From positions 15,730 through 79,729 of the forward strand of contig NZ_JBHUMM010000013.1 in the NCBI RefSeq assembly GCF_042685085.1: a stretch of DNA of 64,000 nt, in the 5' to 3' direction. The notes under the pieces are model-generated. The model searched no databases, was not told where the DNA came from, and worked only from the letters and a program-made list of their open reading frames with translations. This document shows, in pieces, positions 17,712 through 26,605 of this stretch; the stretch's first letter is position 1; the number at the start of each line of letters is the position of its first letter. The DNA comes from Marinicrinis sediminis. Lineage in GTDB: Bacteria; Bacillota; Bacilli; Paenibacillales; KCTC-33676. The translations under genes were made by a program, and so were the position numbers.

Positions 17712-19559
17712 TTATTTTTTCTCGTCTTCGTCAACTACTTCGTAATCCGCATCGACGACATTATCTTTGCCTTTGCCTGACTGCTCGGCTCCGCCTTCAG
17801 CAGCCTGACCTTCCGCATTCTCCTGACCCATTTGCTCATACAGCTTGACTGAAAGCTGTTGAACGGTTTCGGTCAAGGATTCGGTCGCTTTCTGAATGGC
17901 TTCCAGATCGTCGCTTTCCAGAGCCTTCTTCAGCTCTTCTTTCCCTGCATTGGCTTTTTCTACTTCCGCAGCGTCTGCCTTGTCTCCCAGATCCTTGATC
18001 GTTTTGTCGACCGTGTAGAGCAACTGATCTCCCTGGTTTTTGGCTTCTACGAGATCCTTGCGCTTGCGGTCTTCCTCAGCATGTACTTCAGCGTCCTTCA
18101 TCATTTGATCGATTTCATCATCGCTCAAGCCGCTGGAAGAAGTAATGGTAATCTTCTGGCTCTTGCCTGTGCCCTTGTCTGAAGCCGATACATTCACGAT
18201 ACCATTCGCATCGATGTCGAAGGTCACCTCAATTTGAGGCACTCCTCTTGGCGCTGGTGGAATGTCACCCAGCATAAAGCGTCCAAGGGTTTTGTTGTCA
18301 GCAGCCATGGAGCGCTCTCCCTGCAAGACATGAATCTCAACGCTGGTTTGATTGTCCGCATACGTGGAGAAAATTTGCGATTTGCTGGTCGGAATTGTCG
18401 TGTTGCGTTCGATCATTTTGGTAGATACGCCACCCGCTGTTTCAATACCGAGAGACAAAGGCGTTACGTCCAAGAGAACAACATCCTTGACATCACCGGT
18501 CAGGACACCTGCCTGAACAGCTGCACCAAGTGCAACAACCTCATCCGGGTTTACTCCTTTATGTGGATCTTGCCCGGTCAGCTTCTTCACCGCTTCCTGA
18601 ACAGCCGGAATCCGTGTGGAGCCACCAACCAGTACCACTTTGTCGATCTCGGAAGGCTGAAGACCTGCATCCTTCAACGCTTGGCGAGTAGGACCCATTG
18701 TACGCTCTACCAGATTCTCGGAAAGCTCTTCGAATTTGGCACGAGTCAGGTTCAACTCCAGATGCTGTGGTACGCCGTCCGCTACCGTAATGAACGGAAG
18801 GGAAATAGTCGTCGTCATCACACCGGACAATTCTTTCTTCGCTTTTTCCGCGGCATCTTTCAAGCGCTGTACAGCCGCCTTGTCCTTGCTCAGGTCAATG
18901 CCTTGCTCTTTCTTGAACTCGGCTACGAGATGATCGATGATCACCTGGTCAAAGTCATCCCCACCAAGTGTGTTGTCCCCACTGGTCGCTTTTACTTCGA
19001 AAAATCCGTCGCCAAGCTCCAGAATGGACACGTCAAATGTACCGCCACCGAGGTCATAGACCAGAATCGTCTGATCTTCCTGCTTTTCGAAGCCGTAAGC
19101 GAGAGCAGCTGCAGTCGGCTCATTCACAATACGCAGCACTTCCAGACCGGCAATTTTCCCTGCATCCTTGGTCGCTTGACGCTGGCTGTCATTGAAATAG
19201 GCTGGTACGGTAATAACCGCCTGGGTAACCGTTTGGCCCAAATAAGCTTCGGCATCTGATTTCAATTTTTGAAGAATGATAGCAGAGATTTCTTGCGGCG
19301 TATAGTCCTTGCCTTCGATTGTTTCTTTATGGTTGGAACCCATATGACGCTTGATGGAGATAACGGTACGGTCCGGATTGGTGATAGCCTGACGCTTCGC
19401 TGTCTCACCGACAATGCGCTCTCCGTCCTTTTTGAATCCTACGACGGAAGGAGTCGTACGGTTTCCTTCCGGATTAGGGATAACCACAGCTTCTCCGCCC
19501 TCCATGACGGCTACACAAGAGTTGGTGGTTCCCAAGTCAATCCCGATTACTTTACTCAT
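17712..19559 (-). CDS. dnaK: Chaperone protein DnaK (Hsp70)
   Basis: This 615-residue ATP-dependent chaperone works with DnaJ and GrpE in the cytoplasm. Visible landmarks are the phosphate-binding loop IGIDLGTTNSCVAV at the N-terminus, VYDLGGGTFDVSIL, VVLVGGSTRIPAV, the linker DVVLLDVTPLSLGIE and the acidic C-terminal tail DADYEVVDEDEKK. The length is that of Gram-positive DnaK. Confidence 0.98.
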   Translation of the reverse strand: MSKVIGIDLGTTNSCVAVMEGGEAVVIPNPEGNRTTPSVVGFKKDGERIVGETAKRQAITNPDRTVISIKRHMGSNHKETIEGKDYTPQEISAIILQKLKSDAEAYLGQTVTQAVITVPAYFNDSQRQATKDAGKIAGLEVLRIVNEPTAAALAYGFEKQEDQTILVYDLGGGTFDVSILELGDGFFEVKATSGDNTLGGDDFDQVIIDHLVAEFKKEQGIDLSKDKAAVQRLKDAAEKAKKELSGVMTTTISLPFITVADGVPQHLELNLTRAKFEELSENLVERTMGPTRQALKDAGLQPSEIDKVVLVGGSTRIPAVQEAVKKLTGQDPHKGVNPDEVVALGAAVQAGVLTGDVKDVVLLDVTPLSLGIETAGGVSTKMIERNTTIPTSKSQIFSTYADNQTSVEIHVLQGERSMAADNKTLGRFMLGDIPPAPRGVPQIEVTFDIDANGIVNVSASDKGTGKSQKITITSSSGLSDDEIDQMMKDAEVHAEEDRKRKDLVEAKNQGDQLLYTVDKTIKDLGDKADAAEVEKANAGKEELKKALESDDLEAIQKATESLTETVQQLSVKLYEQMGQENAEGQAAEGGAEQSGKGKDNVVDADYEVVDEDEKK

Positions 19560-19625
19560 CTTTCGATTTACCTCCTCAGGTTGGTTGCATTATGATCGTC
19601 TTGCCCTTGTCACTCATCTATCCTA

Positions 19626-20258
19626 TTAACTGCTCACTTTTACCATAGCAGGTCGGATTATTTTGTCCTTGAGCATGTATCCTTTTTGAAGTTCCTCGAC
19701 CACGATACCTTCTTCATGATCCTCGGATTCCACTTGCATGACCGCTTGATGCAATTCCGGGTTGAAAGGCTGGCCTACGGCCTCAATAGGCTTGATTCCC
19801 TCCTGCTCCATCAACTGACCAAGCTGTCTGAGAATCATGTCCAGTCCCTTCTTCAGGGCATCATAATCGTCAGAGCTATTGCTGGAGTTCACCGCACGCT
19901 CGAAGTTGTCCACAATCGGCAGGAGCTGTTCCATCACTTTGGAAGAAGCATACTTGGCTGTCTCTTCTTTCTCCTGGCGTGATCTGCGTCTGAAATTGTC
20001 AAACTCAGCTTGCAGGCGAAGATAACGGTCCTTCTGCTCTTCCAGCGCAGCTTGAAGCTGACTGTTTTCACTGCCAGCGTCTGTTTCTTCCGAATTAGCG
20101 TCGGCGGTGTCTTCCTGTGCCTCAGCCTGCTCGGCTGTCTCCGGCTCATGCAGTTCGTCCTGCGCATTCATGTCGGTGTCAGCGGTTTGTTGCTCATCCG
20201 CAGAGGATGTATATGTACCCTCCGCAGCTTCATTATGCTTCACTTCCTGTTCACTCAC
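19626..20258 (-). CDS. grpE: Nucleotide exchange factor GrpE
   Basis: This 210-residue protein has a long acidic, low-complexity N-terminus (about residues 1-70), then the coiled-coil helix (ALEEQKDRYLRLQAEFDNFRRR) and the C-terminal beta domain (MVQEGIKPIE-like region near 145, PAMVKVSS at the end). It releases ADP from DnaK. It lies between hrcA and dnaK in the class I heat-shock operon. Confidence 0.96.
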   Translation of the reverse strand: MSEQEVKHNEAAEGTYTSSADEQQTADTDMNAQDELHEPETAEQAEAQEDTADANSEETDAGSENSQLQAALEEQKDRYLRLQAEFDNFRRRSRQEKEETAKYASSKVMEQLLPIVDNFERAVNSSNSSDDYDALKKGLDMILRQLGQLMEQEGIKPIEAVGQPFNPELHQAVMQVESEDHEEGIVVEELQKGYMLKDKIIRPAMVKVSS

Positions 20259-20307
20259 TCTATCTTCACCTCCTTAACAGTTTTGCCACAAGCTCATACG
20301 CCAATTC

Positions 20308-21345
20308 TTACCCGTAGTGTTTGGACAACAATATAGCCAAATCCTTGGATAAATAATCTAGCAGGCTGATGACACGCCCATATTCCATACGAGTAGGACC
20401 GAGAATTCCGATCGTACCCAGGGTATGCCCTTCTACCGAATAGCTGGCTGTGATAAAGCTGCATTGATGAATCGCCTTGTTCTGGTTTTCTGAACCGATT
20501 CTGACCTGAATGCCTGAATGCTGCTCCTTGCCTGCATCAAACAGCTTGGCGACTGAACCGGACTGATCGAGCAAATCCAGCAGGGTTTTTACTTTATCGA
20601 CATCCTTGAACTCAGGCTGTGTCAAAATATTGGTCGCACCGCTCAAAAAGACGCGATCCTCGATATTTTTCTCTGCCAGCAGATGATTCACAATGAGCAT
20701 GAACTCCTCATACTCTCCGATATGCTGAATGAGCTCTGCATGAATTTCTTCATACAGCTTCGTTTTGACGCTCACAAACGGAATATCCTTCAGCTTGGCA
20801 TTGAGAATATTGACGAATTTCTGCAATTCGCCAATGGGCATTCCAACGGGGATGGAGAACAGTTTGTTCTCTACATGACCGGTGTTGGTCACGATAATAG
20901 CCACCGCCGTTTCTTCATTCAAAGGCACCAGCTGAATATGCTTCAGGCTCATGTGCAAAATTTGCGGCCCAAGCACAATCGAGGTGTAATTCGTTAAACC
21001 CGATAAAATCGAAGCAACATGCTGGATGATTTTTTCCGTTTGATTCATGCGCTCCGAAAAAAAAGTGCGCAGCGTAGAAAGCTCATGCAAAGACAAATCA
21101 TTATAATGAAGCAGATGATCGACATAATAACGATAACCTTTGTTGGACGGCACACGACCTGCAGAGGTATGAGGCTGTTCCAGAAACCCCAGCTCTTCCA
21201 GATCAGACATTTCATTTCGAATCGTGGCAGGACTGTATTGGACATCTCCTCTTTTGGAGATGCTTCTGGAGCCTACAGGTTCTGCAGAACGGATATAATC
21301 ATCGACGATGGCGTTTAGAATCATCCTCTGTCTATCTGTCAGCAT
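20308..21345 (-). CDS. hrcA: Heat-inducible transcription repressor HrcA
   Basis: HrcA binds CIRCE and represses the class I heat-shock genes. The winged-helix N-terminus reads LTDRQRMILNAIVDDYIRSAEPVGSR and is followed by the conserved SPATIRNEMSDLEELGFLEQPHTSAGRVP segment. The start at 21345 (GAGGGGGG upstream, 344 residues) is chosen. The frame stays open to 21405, but that would run into the CIRCE element and adds a non-conserved Ser/Asn/Gly-rich extension. Confidence 0.96.
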   Translation of the reverse strand: MLTDRQRMILNAIVDDYIRSAEPVGSRSISKRGDVQYSPATIRNEMSDLEELGFLEQPHTSAGRVPSNKGYRYYVDHLLHYNDLSLHELSTLRTFFSERMNQTEKIIQHVASILSGLTNYTSIVLGPQILHMSLKHIQLVPLNEETAVAIIVTNTGHVENKLFSIPVGMPIGELQKFVNILNAKLKDIPFVSVKTKLYEEIHAELIQHIGEYEEFMLIVNHLLAEKNIEDRVFLSGATNILTQPEFKDVDKVKTLLDLLDQSGSVAKLFDAGKEQHSGIQVRIGSENQNKAIHQCSFITASYSVEGHTLGTIGILGPTRMEYGRVISLLDYLSKDLAILLSKHYG

Positions 21346-21394
21346 CGTTAACCCCCCTCGTGATCCTTCTTTCATGCTGCTGTTGGTTGATCCG

Positions 21395-21421
21395 TTAGCA
21401 CTCAATCTTGTAGAGTGCTAA
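21395..21421. promoter_or_regulatory. CIRCE operator
   Basis: TTAGCACTC-N9-GAGTGCTAA is a perfect match to the CIRCE consensus. It lies about 50 bp upstream of the hrcA start, so the heat-shock operon is autoregulated by HrcA. Confidence 0.97.
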
Positions 21422-21432
21422 TTGCTAATACA

Positions 21433-21462
21433 AAAATACCAAACCGACTTGATTGTTGTCAA
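21433..21462 (-). promoter_or_regulatory. Sigma-A promoter of hrcA-grpE-dnaK-dnaJ
   Basis: On the minus strand TTGACA (21462-21457), an 18-bp spacer, then TATTTT (21438-21433), with CIRCE immediately downstream. The -35 box abuts the stop codon of the upstream acetyltransferase gene. Confidence 0.8.
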
Positions 21463-21463
21463 G

Positions 21464-21925
21464 TCAGTTCAGCTTTTTCAACACCGCAATTTCATCACAG
21501 CAATGCTGCTTTTTGCAGTTGATGCAATCCTTCCACACCTTCTCGGGAAAGATCTCCTTGTCTACAACCTTGAATCCGTTTCGTTCAAAAAATTTCACTT
21601 CATATGTGAGAGCCATCAGCTTGGGAATACCTTGTCTTCGTGCCTCAGCTTCAAGCACTTCGACGATCCGGCTTCCTATCCCCTTCCCCTGATGACTGTG
21701 GTTGATGCCTAGCGAGCGAATCTCTACCAAATCCTGACCTAATCGGCACAGGGACCCGCAGCCTACCATGCTTCCCTCATCCTCAGCGACAACGAAATCA
21801 GCCAGCTGAGCGATCAGCATTTCTCTGCTGCGAGGCAGCATGATGCCCTGTTCTGCATAAGACTGAATCAGTTGGTATAGCTCTTCCACATCATTTAATT
21901 CCGCTTTCCTGCAATGAACTGCCAT
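21464..21925 (-). CDS. GNAT acetyltransferase, short ArgA-like N-acetylglutamate synthase type
   Basis: This 153-residue single-domain GNAT contains the acetyl-CoA loop HQGKGIGSRIV and the motif VEIRSLGINHSHQGKG. The C-terminus has VKFFERNGFKV followed by a Cys-rich segment (KDCINCKKQHCCDE), which is characteristic of the short ArgA-type family annotated as amino-acid N-acetyltransferase. The substrate is inferred only. No arginine genes lie nearby. Confidence 0.75.
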   Translation of the reverse strand: MAVHCRKAELNDVEELYQLIQSYAEQGIMLPRSREMLIAQLADFVVAEDEGSMVGCGSLCRLGQDLVEIRSLGINHSHQGKGIGSRIVEVLEAEARRQGIPKLMALTYEVKFFERNGFKVVDKEIFPEKVWKDCINCKKQHCCDEIAVLKKLN

Positions 21926-21985
21926 GAAGTCTCACCTACGTTCCGTGCATGATAGGAATAAATATACGGTATAGAGCATAAATAA

Positions 21986-23167
21986 TCAAGATGTTTTTTC
22001 AGCCGTCAATACCCCGACGAAGGCTGCAAATATTTCATTTCCGATCGGGATGGCATCCGTTGCAATCCGATAGCCCTCTTCCTGCTCCACGAGCCATTTC
22101 TTCTGCAATAGATGACGGATCACATCGCCAAAAACCGATTCCATTGAGCAGCCGAACTGGTTCACAAAATCCTGTTGTCTGACACCATCGAGCATCCGCA
22201 GACCCACCATCATGAAATCTTCCATCGCTTCCTCTCTGGATACCGCAAAACGTTCCAGTCGCGGCAAGCCTTGCCTGGCGGCTTCCATATAGGCTTTGAC
22301 GCCTTTGACATTGACATGTCTCGTTCCATCCATATAACCATGTGCCCCTGCTCCAATGCCATAATAGCGCTGGTTGCGCCAGTACATCTGATTGTGCCTG
22401 CTCTCATAACCCGGGATGGCAAAATTGCTGATCTCGTATTGCCGATAACCGGCAGCGGACAGGGTCTGCATAATCCATTCATACATGCGCAGCTCTTGTT
22501 CCTCTTCAGGGAGCGGCAATTCATTTCTTTCATAGAGCGTATGGAACAACGTCCGTTCCTCCACCTTCAGGCCGTAGAGCGAATAATGCGTCAGACCAAG
22601 CTCCAGCGCTCGCGCCAGGCTTTCCTGGACATGCTCGATGGTCTGCCGGGGCAAGCCGAACATCAGGTCGATCGAAACATTTTGAAATCCGACCTTTCTG
22701 GCTGTTTCCAGACTGCGGTACACATCCTGGGCGTCATGTATGCGGCCGATAGATTTCAACAGCTGATTCTGGAAGGTTTGCACGCCAAAGCTCATGCGAT
22801 TGACGCCACCCTCATACAGAATTCCGAGCTTCTCATCATCGGTCGTCCCCGGATTGGCTTCTGAGGTAAATTCAAGCTGTGGAGCACGCTGCGGAAAATA
22901 TCGGTCTATCAGCGACAGCAAATAGGTCATCTCTTCCTTGTTCAGAGCGGTCGGTGTACCTCCCCCGATGAAGATCGTCTCGATCTCGCCAGGCGGCACC
23001 TCCTCGACCGTCTTTTTCATCTCCTGCTCCATAGCCTGCAAGTAATCCATTACCGGCTGTCCTTCCAGCGCATACGTGTTGAAATCACAGTAAAAGCACT
23101 TATGCATGCAAAAGGGGATATGAACATACAGGGCTTTGGGTGCAGGTTCTCGGTCAGTCATTTTCAT
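21986..23167 (-). CDS. hemW: Radical SAM heme chaperone HemW (HemN-like)
   Basis: This 393-residue radical SAM protein has the iron-sulfur motif CMHKCFYCDF near the N-terminus and the GGGTPTAL SAM-binding motif. Its first cysteines lack the extra motif of true coproporphyrinogen oxidase HemN, so HemW, a heme-insertion chaperone, is the better name. The C-terminal HemN domain (MVGLRMLDGV) is present. It keeps its usual place between lepA and hrcA, apart from the uppP and GNAT genes next to it. Confidence 0.92.
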   Translation of the reverse strand: MKMTDREPAPKALYVHIPFCMHKCFYCDFNTYALEGQPVMDYLQAMEQEMKKTVEEVPPGEIETIFIGGGTPTALNKEEMTYLLSLIDRYFPQRAPQLEFTSEANPGTTDDEKLGILYEGGVNRMSFGVQTFQNQLLKSIGRIHDAQDVYRSLETARKVGFQNVSIDLMFGLPRQTIEHVQESLARALELGLTHYSLYGLKVEERTLFHTLYERNELPLPEEEQELRMYEWIMQTLSAAGYRQYEISNFAIPGYESRHNQMYWRNQRYYGIGAGAHGYMDGTRHVNVKGVKAYMEAARQGLPRLERFAVSREEAMEDFMMVGLRMLDGVRQQDFVNQFGCSMESVFGDVIRHLLQKKWLVEQEEGYRIATDAIPIGNEIFAAFVGVLTAEKTS

Positions 23168-23218
23168 CCCATCCTTTTCTCATGTTCATCTCCCAGAGCG
23201 TCGTCTTTCCTGCCACCC

Positions 23219-24031
23219 TTACATGAACAGCAAAACTGCGATCCCTACGGCAAAACAATAATAGGCAAATGCTTTCAGATTTCCCCTCTGCATCATGCCC
23301 ATAAACCATCGCAGGGAATAATAAGAAGCGATCAGGGAGCAAATAAAGGCCAGAAGATACGGCAGCCACAACTCTCCGAGTTTGGGATCGGAGATCAGTT
23401 CCGAACCTTGAAGCACCATGCTTCCAAGGCTGATCGGGATATATAGAAAGAAGGAGAACTTCAGCGCGGTTTCCTGCTTCATGCCGCGTCCCATCGCTGC
23501 CACTATGGTCGCACCGGAGCGGCTAATTCCCGGAACAAGTGCAATCGCCTGGGCCAGTCCCACGATAATGGCATCCACCACATTCAGGTTCTGATCCAGC
23601 TTGCGGCCTTTCAGATTTCGAATGGCCCAGAGGGCTACGCCCGTAATGAGCAAGGTGATGCCAATCACCTTCACCCCTTTAAGCTGGTCGGCAATAAGAT
23701 CGCCAAACCATAAACCGATGATGACAGCTGGAATGGTCGCGATTATCAAATAGACAACAAACATAAAATCACTTTTGCGTTCCGGCTGTCGCCCGGTCAG
23801 ATATCCGAGACTGCCAGTGGTCAGCTGCACGAGGTCCTGACGATAAATAAGCAACACCGCCAGTAAGGAGGCAAAGTTGACCAGCGTCTCAAAGCTGAGC
23901 CCTCTGATCTCCAGTCCCAGCAAATCCTGAGCTAGAACGACATGTCCACTGGATGAGATCGGAATCGGCTCCGTAAAACCTTGCAAGGTTCCAAGAAAGA
24001 CATATTTGAGCAGCAACAGCAGCTCTTCCAT
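23219..24031 (-). CDS. uppP: Undecaprenyl-diphosphatase UppP (BacA)
   Basis: This 270-residue polytopic membrane enzyme recycles undecaprenyl pyrophosphate for cell-wall synthesis and confers bacitracin tolerance. The two signature motifs are visible: FTEPIPISSSGH near residue 20 and PGISRSGATIVAAMGRG near 170. About eight hydrophobic segments match the family. It lies between lepA and hemW and is separated from lepA by a terminator. Confidence 0.95.
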   Translation of the reverse strand: MEELLLLLKYVFLGTLQGFTEPIPISSSGHVVLAQDLLGLEIRGLSFETLVNFASLLAVLLIYRQDLVQLTTGSLGYLTGRQPERKSDFMFVVYLIIATIPAVIIGLWFGDLIADQLKGVKVIGITLLITGVALWAIRNLKGRKLDQNLNVVDAIIVGLAQAIALVPGISRSGATIVAAMGRGMKQETALKFSFFLYIPISLGSMVLQGSELISDPKLGELWLPYLLAFICSLIASYYSLRWFMGMMQRGNLKAFAYYCFAVGIAVLLFM

Positions 24032-24090
24032 TCCATTTCCCCACTCTCTCTATTCCATTTTCTTTCCCCATGATGGCTATTGTGCGAAGC

Positions 24091-24118
24091 AAAAAGAAGG
24101 GATCACCGAATCCCTTCT
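24091..24118 (-). terminator. Terminator after lepA
   Basis: Minus strand AGAAGGGAT, 6-nt loop, ATCCCTTCT, then TTTTT. It lies 47 bp after the lepA stop. Confidence 0.85.
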
Positions 24119-24165
24119 GCATCCCTTCCATCTGCCGCTGTTTGCTATATAAGGTGGACGGACGT

Positions 24166-25992
24166 TTAGTCCTCGTCGATCTTCAGAACAGCCATGAAGG
24201 CTTCCTGTGGAATCTCCACACTGCCCACCATTTTCATCCGCTTTTTCCCTTCCTTCTGCTTCTCCAGAAGCTTCCGTTTACGGGAAATGTCACCGCCGTA
24301 ACATTTGGCCAACACATTTTTCCGAATCGCCTTGATCGTTTCGCGGGCGATAATTTTTTGTCCGATGGAAGCCTGCACCGGAACCTCGAACATTTGGCGT
24401 GGAATCAGTTCTTTCAGCTTGGCACAAATGCCGCGTCCGCGCTGATACGCACTGTCCCGATGAACAATAACTGAAAGGGCGTCTACTTTTTCCGCATTGA
24501 GCATGATGTCCATCTTCACCAGTTTGGACTGACGATAGCCGATCAGCTCATAGTCAAAGGACGCATAGCCTTTCGTGCTGGATTTCAATTGATCGAAGAA
24601 ATCATAGACGATTTCCGACAACGGGATTTCATAAATGATGTTCACCCTCGTCGTATCCAGGTAATCCATGGTGACGAATTCGCCCCGCTTGGTTTGGCAC
24701 AGCTCCATGATCGGTCCGACAAAATCATTCGGTACCATGATCGAGGCTTTGACATAAGGCTCTTCCACGTAATCAATATTCCCGACATCCGGCATTTTGG
24801 ACGGGTTCTCGATCTCGATCAACTGACCGTTTGTCTGCATCACACGGAAGATAACGCTCGGTGCGGTCGTAATCAGCGGGATATTGAATTCCCGTTCAAT
24901 CCGCTCCTGAATAATTTCCATATGAAGCAGTCCCAGGAATCCGCACCGGAAACCGAAGCCAAGTGCCTGAGACGTTTCCGGCTCATAGCGAAGGGAAGCG
25001 TCATTCAGCTCCAGTTTTTCCAGCGCTTCGCGCAAATCATTGTAATCTGCGGTATCGATCGGATACAAGCCGCAATATACCATCGGGTTGATCTTGCGAT
25101 AGCCCGGGAGTGGCTCTGTCGCCGATTTTTTGGCATACGTTACCGTATCTCCGACCCGGGTATCCTTCACATTCTTGATGCCTGCGATAATAAAGCCAAC
25201 ATCACCAACACTCAGCTCGTCCACATAGCCCATGCGTGGCATAAAGGCGCCGACCTCAATGACCTCAAATTCTTTGCCGGTCGCCATCATTCTGATCTTG
25301 TCGCCCGATTTGATCGATCCATCCACGACACGAACATAGACAATGACGCCTTTATAGGCATCGTAATGGGAGTCGAAGATCAACGCTTTCAGCGGATTGG
25401 CTGGATCACCGCTCGGCGCAGGCACCTTCTGAACGATCTGCTCCAGAATATCCTTGATGCCGATACCGGCCTTGGCCGAGGCCAATACGGCCTCGCTGGC
25501 ATCCAGTCCGATGATGTCCTCAATTTCTGTCTTTACCCGCTCCGGCTCCGCACTTGGCAAATCAATCTTGTTAATAACCGGAAGAATCTCTAGATTGTTG
25601 TCCAGGGCTAAATACACATTGGCCATCGTCTGCGCCTCAATACCCTGTGCCGCATCCACGACCAGAAGTGCCCCTTCACAAGCGGCCAGGCTTCGTGAAA
25701 CCTCATAAGTAAAGTCGACGTGTCCAGGCGTGTCGATCAGGTTCAGAATGTATTCCTCGCCGTCATCTGCTTTATATTTCAGTCGCACGGCTTGTAACTT
25801 GATCGTAATGCCGCGCTCCCGCTCCAAATCCATCTGGTCAAGCACCTGCTCCTGCATCTCCCGGGAGGTCAGGGCGCCTGTAAACTCCAGAATCCGGTCA
25901 GCCAGGGTGGACTTGCCGTGATCAATATGTGCAATAATGGAGAAATTGCGAATTTTCTGCTGTCTTGTTTCAACTTTTTGTAGATCGGACAT
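24166..25992 (-). CDS. lepA: Elongation factor 4 (LepA)
   Basis: This 608-residue translational GTPase back-translocates or remodels ribosomes. The G1 loop AHIDHGKST, G3 DTPGH and G4 NKID are present. The C-terminus carries the LepA-specific domain (RQMFEVPVQASIGQKIIARE ... CYGGDISRKRKLLEKQKEGKKRMK). Length and motifs are normal. Confidence 0.98.
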   Translation of the reverse strand: MSDLQKVETRQQKIRNFSIIAHIDHGKSTLADRILEFTGALTSREMQEQVLDQMDLERERGITIKLQAVRLKYKADDGEEYILNLIDTPGHVDFTYEVSRSLAACEGALLVVDAAQGIEAQTMANVYLALDNNLEILPVINKIDLPSAEPERVKTEIEDIIGLDASEAVLASAKAGIGIKDILEQIVQKVPAPSGDPANPLKALIFDSHYDAYKGVIVYVRVVDGSIKSGDKIRMMATGKEFEVIEVGAFMPRMGYVDELSVGDVGFIIAGIKNVKDTRVGDTVTYAKKSATEPLPGYRKINPMVYCGLYPIDTADYNDLREALEKLELNDASLRYEPETSQALGFGFRCGFLGLLHMEIIQERIEREFNIPLITTAPSVIFRVMQTNGQLIEIENPSKMPDVGNIDYVEEPYVKASIMVPNDFVGPIMELCQTKRGEFVTMDYLDTTRVNIIYEIPLSEIVYDFFDQLKSSTKGYASFDYELIGYRQSKLVKMDIMLNAEKVDALSVIVHRDSAYQRGRGICAKLKELIPRQMFEVPVQASIGQKIIARETIKAIRKNVLAKCYGGDISRKRKLLEKQKEGKKRMKMVGSVEIPQEAFMAVLKIDED

Positions 25993-26032
25993 GAGTTACC
26001 CCCACACAAAATCACTAGGTTAAATTCAACTC

Positions 26033-26060
26033 ATTATATCATACTATGAGAAGGATTCAA
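26033..26060 (-). promoter_or_regulatory. Promoter of lepA
   Basis: Minus strand TTGAAT (26060-26055), a 16-bp spacer, then a perfect TATAAT (26038-26033), about 40 bp before the lepA start. Confidence 0.6.
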
Positions 26061-26076
26061 CGAAGGAAAATGCATG

Positions 26077-26463
26077 TCAATCCATCAGACGCTCGAAGAT
26101 GGAAACGACCCACTCTACACTTTTCTGAGACGTTTTCTGCAGCACTTTCCCTGTCTTGTCAGCACTCTCGGCAAGCAGGCTGTCGGAAGGCTGCGGTTGC
26201 AACGGTAACCAGGGATCGTAAAGGGCCGGATTGGATGAATGATCTACATATGAATCCGGTGAAGGCGGTGAAGCGGGAACAGCAGATGGAGGGACCCAAC
26301 CGGGAGGTGGAGCTTCTGGCAATCTGTACGGTTCCATCGCCGGCTGCGCGGGTACTGGCCCAGCAATTTGCTCGATGCCCCTGTCTGTCACATCCATGCC
26401 TATGAACATACCCAGCAGAATGAACACCATCGCCAGCAATACTTTTCCACTCCATCCTCGCAT
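26077..26463 (-). CDS. Small membrane-anchored protein of unknown function
   Basis: This 128-residue protein has one N-terminal hydrophobic helix (about 7-24, VLLAMVFILLGMFIGM). A Pro-rich extracytoplasmic stretch (EAPPPGWVPPSAVPASPPSPD) and a C-terminal amphipathic segment follow. AAGGGAGG precedes the ATG. It lies between spoIIP and lepA, so a sporulation link is conceivable but not shown. I do not recognise a family. Confidence 0.7.
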   Translation of the reverse strand: MRGWSGKVLLAMVFILLGMFIGMDVTDRGIEQIAGPVPAQPAMEPYRLPEAPPPGWVPPSAVPASPPSPDSYVDHSSNPALYDPWLPLQPQPSDSLLAESADKTGKVLQKTSQKSVEWVVSIFERLMD

Positions 26464-26476
26464 CCTTCATTCCTCC

Positions 26477-26536
26477 CTTGAATCATGCCTTGATTCAGTT
26501 CTTGATTCATTTCTTCATTCATGACTTGAATGATCC
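26477..26536 (-). repeat. Five degenerate 12-bp tandem repeats upstream of the small membrane protein
   Basis: Five consecutive 12-bp units begin at 26477, 26489, 26501, 26513 and 26525, plus-strand consensus cttgattcatnn. They end next to the ribosome site of the gene starting at 26463 and belong to its leader or promoter region. Confidence 0.7.
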
Positions 26537-26605
26537 TGACGATCTCAGATTTGCACAGACTCGGCTTGCAGATCATTCGAAAACGGTATCCATGTCACCG
26601 ATGAG

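Noticed and set aside
18234..19259. 341-codon plus-strand open frame opposite dnaK
   Set aside because: It is a shadow of dnaK in antisense; no ribosome site and no recognisable domain.
21345..21405. Longer HrcA start at 21405
   Set aside because: It would overlap the CIRCE element, and the extension lacks homology; GAGGGGGG supports 21345.
24589..25593. 334-codon plus-strand open frame opposite lepA
   Set aside because: Antisense shadow of the well-conserved lepA frame.
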